Assembly (NCBI RefSeq): GCF_000953015.1
Contig: NZ_LN794158.1
Coordinates: 930,001 to 994,000 of the forward strand
Direction: 5' to 3'
DNA length: 64,000 bases
Origin: Candidatus Methylopumilus turicensis
GTDB taxonomy: Bacteria; Pseudomonadota; Gammaproteobacteria; Burkholderiales; Methylophilaceae
Every line of letters begins with the position of its first letter. Position 1 is the stretch's first letter. The notes beneath the pieces are model-generated. The model was not told where the DNA came from. It searched no databases and was given only the letters and a program-made list of their open reading frames with translations. Positions 48,353 through 56,353 of the stretch are shown piece by piece. The translations under genes and the position numbers were made by a program.

Positions 48353-48398
48353 ACTTTTCCCAACAAAAGGTACTCCATGAATGCCTTTTGAACATGCA
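48353..48398. repeat. Direct repeat copy A: duplicated 3' end of argF
   Basis: This 46-bp segment matches 48478-48523 at 44 of 46 positions with an exact 125-bp offset. On the minus strand it would encode [16 protein letters not shown] and a stop, the same C-terminus as ArgF (which has L for F). It lies between argF and argG and cannot be expressed as part of ArgF. About 79 bp of unrelated sequence separates the two copies. Confidence 0.88.
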
Positions 48399-48470
48399 GA
48401 TGCTTTTGGTTTCGGCCGTTCGCTTTGCTCACTTAACCTAAAGGTTAACCTACACCGAAATAGCTTCCAG

Positions 48471-49388
48471 CTATTTTACTTTTCCTAACAAAAGGTACTC
48501 CATGAGTGCCTTTTGAACATGCAATCTATTTTCAGCCTCATCCCAAACCACTGAATGTTTGCCATCTATCACCTCAGCAGAAACTTCCTCACCGCGATGC
48601 GCTGGTAAGCAATGCATGAACAATGCATCCTCTTTCGCCACACGCATCATATCTGCATCAACCTGCCAATCGGCAAAGTCACGCATACGTTCTTCGTTTT
48701 CAGCTTCAAAGCCCATGGAGGTCCAAACGTCCGTCGTTACTAAATCAGCGCCACGGGCTGCTTCCATCGGATCGGCAAACTCTTCGTAATGGCTATCGCC
48801 GTACAAATTGGCACGCTCAGGTTCGACTTCGTAGCCTGGTGGCGTTGAAACATGCACATTGAAGTCCAGCATTTCGGCCGCTTGCAACCAGGTATTACAA
48901 ACATTGTTTGAATCACCAATCCAAGCAACCGTCTTACCTTTAATTGGGCCACGGTGTTCAATAAAGGTGAAAATATCTGCCAAAATTTGGCAAGGGTGAT
49001 ATTCATTGGTTAAGCCGTTAATTACCGGCACGCGTGAGTTCGCCGCAAAGCGCTCAATAATGTCCTGCTCAAAGGTACGAATCATCACGATGTCGCTCAT
49101 CCGAGAAATGACTTGTGCGGCATCTTCCACCGGCTCGCCACGACCCAATTGTGAATCACGCGTATTCAAATAAATCGCTGAACCGCCTAATTGCTGCATA
49201 CCCGCTTCAAACGATAGACGTGTTCGAGTGCTTGCCTTCTCAAATATCATCACCAAAGTGCGGTCTGAAAGCGGCCAGTATTGTTGATAGGCTTTGAATT
49301 GAGCCTTAATCCAACGAGTACGCTCAAAAATATGATTGAGTTCGTCTGTTGTTAAGTCGTTAAATTGTAAAAAGTGTTTGATTGTCAT
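48471..49388 (-). CDS. argF: Ornithine carbamoyltransferase
   Basis: The start is ATG 49388 (TIKHFLQFNDLTTDELNHI), about 305 residues. The carbamoyl-phosphate loop is in FEKASTRTRLSFEAGM near 50. INGLTNEYHPCQILADIFT (with the HPCQ motif) and LFMHCLPAHRGEEV (ornithine-binding HCLP) follow. The last 16 codons are duplicated downstream (48353-48398). It makes citrulline for ArgG. Confidence 0.97.
   Translation of the reverse strand: MTIKHFLQFNDLTTDELNHIFERTRWIKAQFKAYQQYWPLSDRTLVMIFEKASTRTRLSFEAGMQQLGGSAIYLNTRDSQLGRGEPVEDAAQVISRMSDIVMIRTFEQDIIERFAANSRVPVINGLTNEYHPCQILADIFTFIEHRGPIKGKTVAWIGDSNNVCNTWLQAAEMLDFNVHVSTPPGYEVEPERANLYGDSHYEEFADPMEAARGADLVTTDVWTSMGFEAENEERMRDFADWQVDADMMRVAKEDALFMHCLPAHRGEEVSAEVIDGKHSVVWDEAENRLHVQKALMEYLLLGKVK
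48478..48523. repeat. Direct repeat copy B: genuine 3' end of argF
   Basis: This is the argF C-terminal coding end, encoding [16 protein letters not shown] and near-identical to copy A. Gene-end duplication on this scale is what site-specific integration into a 3' end, or a small tandem duplication, leaves behind. Confidence 0.85.
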
Positions 49389-49434
49389 GATGTTGACCAA
49401 AAAATTGGACGTTTAAACCATTAATTTAAAAATA

Positions 49435-50616
49435 TTATTCACTCAAAAACTGCTTAATGATCTTGCTTAAGATTGCCACTAATTGCTCTGCTTCGCTTTG
49501 ATTGATGACTAATGGAGGTAACAAGCGAATCACTTTGTCAGCAGTGACGTTAATGAGCAATCTCTCAGCCAAAGCACGCTTCACTAGATCACCACAAGGG
49601 CGATCCAATTCAACACCAATCATCAAGCCTGCATTTCTAATGACCACAACCCCAGCGACACCTTTTAATGCGGCACGCAAGCCGTTACAGATCACATCAC
49701 CCATTGCCTCAGTATTGGCACGTAAGTTCTCTTCTTCAATAATTTGTAGGGTTGCAATACCTGCTGCAGCTGCGAGTGGATTGCCGCCAAAAGTAGAGCC
49801 ATGCTTGCCATAAGTAAAGGTTTCCGCAGCAATACCTCTCGCAACACAAGCCCCTATTGGCACCCCTGAGCCTAAACCCTTAGCCAAAGACATGACATCC
49901 GGTAGGATATTGGTGTGTTGAAACGCAAACCATGTACCAGTGCGGCCAATGCCTGTTTGCACCTCATCAACCATCAGCAACCAGCCATTGTCATCACAGA
50001 TCTTACGTAACTGCTCTAAGTAGCCAGAAGCGTCGTGCGGGATATTAATGCCGCCTTCCCCCTGCACTGGCTCAACCAAAATCGCCACTACGTTCTTGTT
50101 ATGCGCCGCTACTTGGCGCACAGCTTCAACATCATCATACGGCACACGTACAAAACCACTGACTAGCGGTTCAAAACCTGCTTGTGTTTTGCGGTTGCCT
50201 GTTGCTGATAGCGTGGCTAAAGTGCGGCCGTGGAATGACTTTTCCATGACAATGATTTCTGGGCTTTTGATGCCTTTATTATGACCATATAGCCTTGCTA
50301 ATTTGATTGATGCTTCATTCGCTTCACAGCCTGAGTTACAGAAAAATACTTTGTCCATGCCAGAAATTTCACAAAGCTTGTCTGCAAGACGCGATTGTTC
50401 ATTGATGTTGTAAACGTTAGACACGTGAATCAGCTTTGCTGCTTGTTCGCTGATCGCCTTCACTAGTTTAGGATGGGCATGACCAAGACCATTGACGGCA
50501 ACACCAGCCAACGCATCCAGATAGCGATTGCCCGCTGGATCAAATAGCCAAACGCCCTCGCCTTTTACAAAGCAAACAGGCTGACGTGCATAGGTGTTCA
50601 TTAAATGTTGTGACAT
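49435..50616 (-). CDS. argD: Acetylornithine aminotransferase
   Basis: This 393-residue class III PLP aminotransferase has FCNSGCEANEASIKLARLYG near 90-110, EPVQGEGGINIPHDASG and LLMVDEVQTGIGRTG. The PLP lysine is in DVMSLAKGLGSGVPIGACV near 245. It gives acetylornithine in arginine synthesis and may also act in lysine synthesis. It is first in the arg group on the minus strand, about 47 bp before argF. Confidence 0.95.
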   Translation of the reverse strand: MSQHLMNTYARQPVCFVKGEGVWLFDPAGNRYLDALAGVAVNGLGHAHPKLVKAISEQAAKLIHVSNVYNINEQSRLADKLCEISGMDKVFFCNSGCEANEASIKLARLYGHNKGIKSPEIIVMEKSFHGRTLATLSATGNRKTQAGFEPLVSGFVRVPYDDVEAVRQVAAHNKNVVAILVEPVQGEGGINIPHDASGYLEQLRKICDDNGWLLMVDEVQTGIGRTGTWFAFQHTNILPDVMSLAKGLGSGVPIGACVARGIAAETFTYGKHGSTFGGNPLAAAAGIATLQIIEEENLRANTEAMGDVICNGLRAALKGVAGVVVIRNAGLMIGVELDRPCGDLVKRALAERLLINVTADKVIRLLPPLVINQSEAEQLVAILSKIIKQFLSE

Positions 50617-50672
50617 ATCACCTTACTCAATATTTCAAAGAATCAAGCAACCATGGTTGCAGTATAAAAATG

Positions 50673-50693
50673 AAAAAGGCGGCTTAAGCCGCC
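50673..50693 (-). terminator. Intrinsic terminator after the PuuD-like gene
   Basis: Stem GGCGGC (50678-50683) and GCCGCC (50688-50693) has a TTAA loop and is followed by five U in the minus-strand transcript. It lies just after the stop of the PuuD-like gene and before argD. Confidence 0.88.
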
Positions 50694-50714
50694 GATTCCA
50701 GCTTGCATATAAAA

Positions 50715-51206
50715 TTACAGGCCGATAACTGCCTTGTGCGAGAGACCGTTGGCCATAAAAAACAACATCGGCACAGAAAGCATCATATTAGTGCGTGAGG
50801 CCAAAAACGCCACGCGACGCGCCTTGACTTTTTCATCATCAGTCGCAGAAACCATGCCCAAAATCTTTTGTTGATTTGGCCAAATTAGTACCCAAACATT
50901 TAATAACATAATCGTGCCTAACCACGCACCGATCCCAATACCAGTGTATCCAGCCTGCAAACCAAAAGCAGCGCTAAAGCTAGGTCCAAGCAAAGCTGCG
51001 CCCATCAACCAAGTCGCGACCGCAGACCAGCGAAACCAAAGTAAAGCACGAGGCGCAATATGCTTTGAAATGCCAGCTGACGTGCCATCAGCAGCAGCGT
51101 CTTTCATTGCAGGTACTTGCACCAAATTAAAATAATAAAGCAGACCAATCCAAGTGATGCCTGCCATGATGTGTAACCATCGGAAAATACCCATTGAAAA
51201 TTCCAT
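50715..51206 (-). CDS. PuuD-like (urate hydroxylase N-domain-type) membrane protein
   Basis: This 163-residue protein has about four to five hydrophobic segments. It carries IFRWLHIMAGITWIGLLYYF, with a conserved His in a membrane helix, and RALLWFRWSAVATWLMGAAL. LNVWVLIWPNQQKILGMV follows. These are the membrane-domain features of PuuD-like proteins; the C-terminal cytochrome c domain of true PuuD is absent. Urate hydroxylation is therefore doubtful; a heme-associated respiratory role is possible. A 34-residue membrane ORF ends 3 bp upstream. Confidence 0.7.
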   Translation of the reverse strand: MEFSMGIFRWLHIMAGITWIGLLYYFNLVQVPAMKDAAADGTSAGISKHIAPRALLWFRWSAVATWLMGAALLGPSFSAAFGLQAGYTGIGIGAWLGTIMLLNVWVLIWPNQQKILGMVSATDDEKVKARRVAFLASRTNMMLSVPMLFFMANGLSHKAVIGL

Positions 51207-51209
51207 GAT

Positions 51210-51314
51210 TTACACCCCCGCCAGCACAAAGTGTTTGATAAACGCATAGAGTACAAACGTAAGAATCAAACCAGAAATGATCGTACCTAAAATTGAATCT
51301 AGTGGATTTTTCAT
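51210..51314 (-). CDS. 34-residue single-pass membrane protein
   Basis: A small ORF with ATG at 51314 has GGAG about 8 nt upstream. It encodes a short polar start (MKNPLDSILG), one hydrophobic helix (TIISGLILTFVLYAFI) and KHFVLAGV, ending 3 bp before the PuuD-like ATG. The spacing, good ribosome site and clean single-helix design argue for a real small subunit or regulator of that protein. Function unknown. Confidence 0.6.
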   Translation of the reverse strand: MKNPLDSILGTIISGLILTFVLYAFIKHFVLAGV

Positions 51315-51617
51315 TCATTTGCTCCTTGAGCATAAGAAATTGTTTTGCAAGTAAGGTATCAAGATTATCTCAAAAGCGCTTTTTAGGCAAGAATTGAGGG
51401 CTTTTTGAGGCCGATTATGCTGCTTTTAAGTCGCTGAAACTTATTCTAAATTTGCCTGACTTAAATCAAGACTGATAAATGCTTTCAGGAAAAAACTTGA
51501 AAAAAAATGGGGTTAGGGCAAAATCGCATTCCTCGGAATAATTAACCTTATTAAAACAAGCAAGTTGACGCTTAAAATCTAGTCAAAATCACTTTTAATT
51601 AAACACGAACAAGCCAG
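51315..51617. other. Divergent intergenic region of the small membrane ORF and Rieske gene
   Basis: About 300 bp without a gene. It contains the FNR-like box described separately and AT-rich stretches on both sides that could hold promoters. No terminator or RNA gene was recognised. Confidence 0.5.
51456..51469. promoter_or_regulatory. FNR/ANR-type box
   Basis: CTGACTTAAATCAA matches the TTGAY-N4-RTCAA dyad of the FNR family at nine of ten defined positions. It lies almost midway (about 140-150 bp) between the divergent small-ORF/PuuD-like operon and the Rieske gene. Which gene it serves, and whether it is bound, is inference. Confidence 0.4.
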
Positions 51618-52727
51618 ATGATTTCTCTTGCCTCTAGCAATCAAATTCAATCAAAAACCACGTCTCAACCACCTGTGGCGTGGTACACCGACCCCGCCAT
51701 TTACGCGCTAGAAGCAAAACACTTATTTCCAAAAGCGCCACAGTATTTTGGACACGCGCTTATGGTGCCCAATCAAGGCGATTTTTATACACTCGGTTGG
51801 ATGCAAGACGGCAAAGCCCTCGTCCATAACCAACAAGGCATCAGCTTAATTAGCAATGTTTGCCGTCATCGCCAAGCGCTGATGTTGAACGGCCAAGGCA
51901 ACGCCAAACATATCGTCTGTCCGCTTCATCGCTGGACTTACAACCTAAAGGGTGAACTTTTAGGCGCACCTCATTTTAATGAAAATCCCTGCCTACACTT
52001 AGACCACACACCCCTCACCAATTGGCAAGGGCTGCTTTTCAATAGCAAACGCAATATCGCAAAAGACTTAGCAGAACTTGGTTGCAAGCAAGATTTTGAC
52101 TTTACCAACTACATGTTAGACCGCGTGACGGTGGATGATTACAACTTCAATTGGAAGACCTTCATTGAGGTTTATTTAGAAGACTATCACGTAGGCCCAT
52201 TCCATCCTGGCCTGAGCAAGTTTGTTGATTGCGACGAACTCAACTGGGAGTTTGGTCAAGACTACAGCGTCCAAACTGTCGGCTATAAACCAAGTTACGA
52301 AAAAGCTGGCTCCGCGATTTACAAAAACTGGCAGGCACAGGTTAAACAATATCAAGGCAAAAAAGGCTTACCCAAGCACGGCGCCATTTGGATGGTATAT
52401 TACCCATTCCTCATGATTGAATGGTATCCAAACGTGCTTGTGGTTTCACACATCATTCCTCGCGGTGTAGATAAATGCTCTAACGTCGTTGAGTTTTACT
52501 ACCCTGAAGACATTGCCCTGTTTGAGCGTGAATATGTTGCTACTCAACAAGCCGCTTATGAGGAAACCGCTTTGGAAGATAAAGAAATTTGCCAGCGCAT
52601 GCATGATGGTCGCCGTGCACTTTTTGCACAAAATATCGACGAGCGTGGGCCTTATCAACATCCCATGGAAACTGGCCTAGCGCATTTTCATTACTGGTTG
52701 CGCACGCAATTAGAGCCACACCTGTGA
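51618..52727 (+). CDS. Rieske-type ring-hydroxylating oxygenase alpha-subunit-like protein
   Basis: The protein has 369 residues. A Rieske [2Fe-2S] domain (about 35-135) has CRH (near 82) and CPLH (near 101) in NVCRHRQALMLNG and IVCPLHRWTYNLKGE. The C-terminal catalytic domain has NWKTFIEVYLEDYHVGPFHP, where Asp and His residues would bind mononuclear iron. No ferredoxin or reductase is adjacent. The substrate is unknown; relatives act on aromatics, choline or betaine-like compounds. The EamA gene overlaps its stop by 4 bp. Confidence 0.88.
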   Translation: MISLASSNQIQSKTTSQPPVAWYTDPAIYALEAKHLFPKAPQYFGHALMVPNQGDFYTLGWMQDGKALVHNQQGISLISNVCRHRQALMLNGQGNAKHIVCPLHRWTYNLKGELLGAPHFNENPCLHLDHTPLTNWQGLLFNSKRNIAKDLAELGCKQDFDFTNYMLDRVTVDDYNFNWKTFIEVYLEDYHVGPFHPGLSKFVDCDELNWEFGQDYSVQTVGYKPSYEKAGSAIYKNWQAQVKQYQGKKGLPKHGAIWMVYYPFLMIEWYPNVLVVSHIIPRGVDKCSNVVEFYYPEDIALFEREYVATQQAAYEETALEDKEICQRMHDGRRALFAQNIDERGPYQHPMETGLAHFHYWLRTQLEPHL

Positions 52728-53590
52728 AGCAATTCAAATGGGGTAGTTTATGGATGCTGGTCGCCGCATTCTTTTTTGCCATCATGGGCGTGCTCGTTAA
52801 AATCGCCTCTCATAAATTCTCAAGCGCAGAACTTGTTTTTTATCGCTCATTGGTTGGGTTGATATTTATTTCCAGCTTCGTTGTGACCAAGCGCCTATCA
52901 CTGAAAACCAATCTCATCAAAAAACAGATGTCACGTTCCGTCATTGGCTTTATCTCAATGGTCATGTTTTTCTATGCCATAAGCGAACTACCGCTTGCTA
53001 CCGCGATTACGCTTAACTACACATCCCCACTCGCCATGGCAGCAATTTTAACAATTGCACTTCATGAAAAACCAAAGAAGATTTTACTAATCGCCATAAT
53101 CACCGGCTTTGTTGGCGTAGCCTTTTTGTTAAAGCCAAGCATTCATTACGGAGAGTTGCTTGCAGGTGGACTTGGCTTACTTTCTGGATTAATGGCTGGC
53201 TGGGTCTATGTATATGTAGCCCAATTAGGACGGGCTGGCGAACCTGACTGGCGGACTGTATTTTACTTTTCACTCGTTTGCACAGTCGGGGGTGGCGCCT
53301 GGATGCTGATTCATCATTTCAGCCCTATCGAACTAGAAGATTTACCTATCCTCGCTGGTCTCGGCACATGTGCCACGATTGCCCAGCTGGCTATGACGCG
53401 CGCTTATCGAACAGGTAATCCATTAGTGGTAGGCAGCCTCGCCTATAGCACCGTCGTACTCGCAAGCCTGTTTGGCATATTGCTATGGAATGAAATGCTC
53501 TCGATAGACCGCTGGTTAGCGATTGCAATCATTATCAGCAGCGGCGTAATGAGCATAAGTGCGAATACAAGCGCTAAGGATAAAAATTAA
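52724..53590 (+). CDS. EamA/DMT-family transporter
   Basis: This 288-residue protein has about ten transmembrane segments in two EamA repeats (about 5-140 and 150-280). It starts with GTG inside the Rieske gene stop. SSAELVFYRSLVGLIFISSF and the ATAITLNYTSPLAMAAILT segment are family-typical. It may export or import a metabolite connected with the Rieske enzyme; the ligand is unknown. It converges with the response regulator by a 4-bp overlap. Confidence 0.9.
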   Translation: MKQFKWGSLWMLVAAFFFAIMGVLVKIASHKFSSAELVFYRSLVGLIFISSFVVTKRLSLKTNLIKKQMSRSVIGFISMVMFFYAISELPLATAITLNYTSPLAMAAILTIALHEKPKKILLIAIITGFVGVAFLLKPSIHYGELLAGGLGLLSGLMAGWVYVYVAQLGRAGEPDWRTVFYFSLVCTVGGGAWMLIHHFSPIELEDLPILAGLGTCATIAQLAMTRAYRTGNPLVVGSLAYSTVVLASLFGILLWNEMLSIDRWLAIAIIISSGVMSISANTSAKDKN

Positions 53591-54228
53591 GGATCAATCA
53601 AACCTGAACGCATCGCAATCAAAGCAATCTCTGCCGAGTTGCCTGCGTTGAGCTTTTGCTTAATATTGTACAAATGGGTGCCAACAGTCCGCGGTGAGAG
53701 ACTCAAAATCTCAGCAATCTGATTGGTGGTTTCACCTTTAGCAAGCGCCATAAACACTTCAAACTCACGATCTGAAAGCACATCCACAGGGTTCTTTTCA
53801 CCGTTTAATTGCTGTATGGCCATTTGCTGAGCGATGCTTGCTTCAAGATACATTTTGCGATTCGCCACCATCCGTATCGCTTTAATCAATTCTTCGGCCG
53901 CACTTCGTTTGGTTAAATAACCCATTGCACCTGCATTGAGCACGCGCTTGGGATGAACGGAATCCTCATGTGCTGAAAGCACCAGAATACGGGCTGAACT
54001 GTCTTTTGCAATAATGCGGTCCGTTGCTTCAAGACCTCCAATGCCTGGCATGGTAATGTCCATGACGACGACATCGGGCTTATGCTCCATGTACATTTTG
54101 ACCCCGTTTTCACCGCTATCGGCTTCCGCGATTACTTTGATGTCAGGATCTGACTCTAATAGCATTTTAAAGCCCATGCGAACAACGGCATGGTCATCCA
54201 CTAATAAGACATTGATGGGGGCGCTCAT
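53587..54228 (-). CDS. NarL/LuxR-type response regulator
   Basis: This 213-residue protein has a receiver domain with the acidic pair in VLLVDDHAVVRMGF, the phosphorylation Asp in DVVVMDITMPGIGG (D55-like) and the Lys in GYLTKRSAAEEL. The C-terminal LuxR-type HTH is LSDREFEVFMALAKGETTNQ then IAEILSLSPRTVGTHLYNIK. The kinase gene upstream overlaps it by 4 bp. In methylotrophs similar pairs (MoxY/MoxX, MxaY/MxaB types) control methanol oxidation; that role here is only a suggestion. Confidence 0.94.
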   Translation of the reverse strand: MSAPINVLLVDDHAVVRMGFKMLLESDPDIKVIAEADSGENGVKMYMEHKPDVVVMDITMPGIGGLEATDRIIAKDSSARILVLSAHEDSVHPKRVLNAGAMGYLTKRSAAEELIKAIRMVANRKMYLEASIAQQMAIQQLNGEKNPVDVLSDREFEVFMALAKGETTNQIAEILSLSPRTVGTHLYNIKQKLNAGNSAEIALIAMRSGLIDP

Positions 54229-55559
54229 GTAATGGACTCCTTGGGAAGATGGATAGAAATTTTTGTGCCTTTGGATGATGACTGAATATCAAATTGACCA
54301 CGAAACGCTTGAGTTCGCTCTCGCATGCCAAGTAAACCAAAGTGCTGAGTTTGGTCAACCTTATCAACCTCCATGCCTACGCCATTATCTTGAATGATCA
54401 GATTAACATTACCGCTTAGGTCTTGTTTCAAGCTGACATGAATGATACTGGCTTTTGCATGTTTCACCGCATTATTGAGTGACTCTTGCACAATGCGATA
54501 AAAATTAATGTTGAGATTTTCACCCAACGCATCAAGCTCCCCCGATAGATTAAGCTTAAACTCAACCTCAGGGTGTTGTTTTTGTAGATGATTAATCGCA
54601 TCTTTCAATGTCTCAGAAAGCCCAAGGTTATCAAGCGCACCGGGACGTAAATGGCGAATAATGTTGTGCATGCCATCATAAATATGATTGGCCGCAGCCA
54701 CAATCGTCTGGGCATTTGATGAAACATCAGGCATTTTTTCAACCGTCTTATTGGCAATACCAACCGCAAAGGTTTTAATGGCGGTTACGTATTGACCAAG
54801 TTCATCATGCAATTCGCGCGCAAGACTTCTACGCTCATCTTCAATATGTGATTGTATCAGCGCTGTTAATTGACGGTTTTCTTCAAGCTGACGCTCTGCC
54901 TCTAAAGATTCCGCCATGCGATTAAGACTATGTCCTATTGTTTCAAATTCAGGCAACTTGAATGGCTCAAGACGAACCTTCAAATCCCCCTGCTCCATTC
55001 GATTAATGGCGCTGAGAATACTTCCTACCGGCCTCAAAGAATAGCTCAATAGTGCATAAACCATAATGTTCAAAATAAGAAAAAATCCTAAACCTATCCA
55101 CATTAACTGCTCAACGCCACGCCATGTTTGACGAATAGAACCAGCCGCACTGGAGGTGATGACCAAAGTGCCAAAACGCACACGCCTTTGCACTGACTCC
55201 TGTTTTGGCTCAACAATCTTTACAAACCATTGAGGTGGATGCACATCTGTTTGGTAGGTGGATTGTGGTGACTCATAAAGGACATTGCCGCGTGAATCAA
55301 ATAATGTGATTTGATTACTTCGCACATACCCCAGAGATCGTAAAAATACATTCAACACATCTGTTGTTTCACCGAGACTGGGATTCATGACAGAGGTGAC
55401 AATGACGTTGTCGAGCAACTGCACAGTAACCCGAGAAGCGGCTTCTACGCGCTCACGAATAGAGACTTTTGCATCATTCACGATCACCCAGCCAGCTGCT
55501 AGCATAAAGGCCAATGACAGCGCAGTTATCAACAAATTTAGACGTAACCTTAAACTCAT
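54225..55559 (-). CDS. Sensor histidine kinase (HisKA_3 type, MoxY-like sensor region)
   Basis: The protein has 444 residues. A first membrane helix (about 7-27), a periplasmic region (about 28-150) resembling the LapD/MoxY N-terminal domain and a second helix (about 152-172) precede a HAMP domain (SYSLRPVGSILSAINRMEQG). The phospho-acceptor His is in RRSLARELHDELGQYVTAIK near 250. The ATPase N box is NFYRIVQESLNNAVKHAKA and the G boxes are QDNGVG and GLLGMRER. It pairs with the overlapping response regulator. The stimulus is unknown. Confidence 0.92.
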   Translation of the reverse strand: MSLRLRLNLLITALSLAFMLAAGWVIVNDAKVSIRERVEAASRVTVQLLDNVIVTSVMNPSLGETTDVLNVFLRSLGYVRSNQITLFDSRGNVLYESPQSTYQTDVHPPQWFVKIVEPKQESVQRRVRFGTLVITSSAAGSIRQTWRGVEQLMWIGLGFFLILNIMVYALLSYSLRPVGSILSAINRMEQGDLKVRLEPFKLPEFETIGHSLNRMAESLEAERQLEENRQLTALIQSHIEDERRSLARELHDELGQYVTAIKTFAVGIANKTVEKMPDVSSNAQTIVAAANHIYDGMHNIIRHLRPGALDNLGLSETLKDAINHLQKQHPEVEFKLNLSGELDALGENLNINFYRIVQESLNNAVKHAKASIIHVSLKQDLSGNVNLIIQDNGVGMEVDKVDQTQHFGLLGMRERTQAFRGQFDIQSSSKGTKISIHLPKESIT

Positions 55560-55576
55560 TTTTTTTCGTCAACCAA

Positions 55577-55957
55577 TCATTTTAAAAGTTGCACTGTCAT
55601 TAAACCAAGGGCTGTGACCAGCAACGACCCGAGCACATGCCCTAACAAATGTAGGGATGCCCAGCCATAGTCTCCACGAGAAAACATAGTGACGGATTCA
55701 GCTGAGAAGGTTGAGAATGTCGTCAGCCCACCTAAAAAACCTGTGATAAGTAATAGGCGTAATTCTGGATTCATCAAACCACCCAACGAAATAATACCCA
55801 TAACTAGACCCATCAAATAAGCACCGACAAGATTAGCCACTAAGGTTCCTAATGGTAAAAGTGGAAAGAATGCATTGAAAGCCACACTTAACAACCAGCG
55901 CCCCCAGGCACCAAAAGCTGCGCCTAGCCCAACGGCTAAAAAAGCTGTCATATTCAT
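55577..55957 (-). CDS. crcB: Fluoride exporter CrcB/Fluc
   Basis: This 126-residue membrane protein has four helices. It has GLGAAFGAWGRWLLSVAFN at the start, LGTLVANLVGAYLMGLVMG (with the conserved Asn) and the central LITGFLGGLTTFSTFSAE motif with its conserved Phe/Thr residues. It exports fluoride as a dual-topology dimer. No fluoride riboswitch consensus was seen upstream. Confidence 0.95.
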   Translation of the reverse strand: MNMTAFLAVGLGAAFGAWGRWLLSVAFNAFFPLLPLGTLVANLVGAYLMGLVMGIISLGGLMNPELRLLLITGFLGGLTTFSTFSAESVTMFSRGDYGWASLHLLGHVLGSLLVTALGLMTVQLLK

Positions 55958-56065
55958 ACCGATATCCTTACATTACTTTTAACCACATTCATTAGTCTAA
56001 ACTCATCAATGTCATGAACCGCAACTGAAGACTCAGCTTAGCGACCTAAAAATCATTTCATTTGC

Positions 56066-56080
56066 GCACCACAATTGTGC
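56066..56080. promoter_or_regulatory. NtrC-type enhancer site
   Basis: GCACCACAATTGTGC matches GCAC-N7-GTGC, the core of the NtrC dyad, and is flanked by TTTGC and AAAGC. It lies about 165-180 bp upstream of the predicted sigma-54 start at 56246, a normal enhancer distance. Binding is not shown. Confidence 0.55.
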
Positions 56081-56219
56081 AAAGCGCCCTCTAGGCAAGC
56101 TTGATTAATCAACATTAAAACCTTAATAAGCCTAAAGAGTATCAATACACAAACAATTTAACTAAAAAAAACGCCTTACCAGCGGCGCTATATCCCCAAA
56201 AATCAAGAGTTGAGTATGT

Positions 56220-56236
56220 TGGCACGCTTAGTGCTT
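56220..56236 (+). promoter_or_regulatory. Sigma-54 (-24/-12) promoter
   Basis: TGGCACGCTTAGTGCTT fits TGGCACG-N4-TTGC with one change; the invariant GG and GC are 10 bp apart as required. The GC (56233-56234) predicts a start near 56246. The only downstream plus-strand feature is the terminator, so it should drive a short RNA. Confidence 0.7.
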
Positions 56237-56245
56237 AAGCAATAA

Positions 56246-56308
56246 GGAGCTTACATTCTAGGCTATCTTTCTCCTCCTTTAGGGTGCGCTAGTCGCACCC
56301 ATTTTTTT
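56246..56308 (+). ncRNA. Candidate NtrC/RpoN-dependent small RNA (about 63 nt)
   Basis: The RNA is defined by the sigma-54 promoter and the intrinsic terminator. It would start GGAGCUUACAUUC, contain the pyrimidine stretch UUUCUCCUCCUUUAG near its middle and end in the terminator hairpin and U-run. The CCUCCUUU segment equals the anti-Shine-Dalgarno end of 16S rRNA, so the RNA could mask ribosome sites on target mRNAs. It may also pair internally with its 5' GGAG. There is no start codon, so it is not a peptide gene. Existence and role are inferred. Confidence 0.5.
56282..56308 (+). terminator. Intrinsic terminator of the orphan plus-strand RNA
   Basis: Stem GGGTGCG (56282-56288) and CGCACCC (56294-56300) has a 5-nt loop and is followed by A and seven T. 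On the minus strand no U-run follows, so it is directional and does not serve orn. Confidence 0.88.
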
Positions 56309-56353
56309 AGCTAAGCTCAATACAGCCAAAAATCCTGAAGAAAAAACCAATCA

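Larger units (their letters stand above)
55958..56353. other. crcB-orn intergenic region (orphan sRNA locus)
   Basis: About 396 bp without a coding gene. The plus strand carries in order an NtrC-type dyad (56066-56080), a sigma-54 promoter (56220-56236) and an intrinsic terminator (56282-56308), each listed separately. No plus-strand gene lies between 53590 and the terminator, so the terminator has no coding transcript to end. Confidence 0.7.

Noticed and set aside
48399-48477. Separate RNA gene between the two argF-end repeats
   Set aside because: It contains a small AACC/GGTT-type palindrome but no promoter or terminator, so nothing supports an independent transcript.
55958-56100. Fluoride riboswitch upstream of crcB
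   Set aside because: The conserved GGNGAUGG and CUGAUG-type blocks of the crcB motif are absent on the minus strand before the gene.
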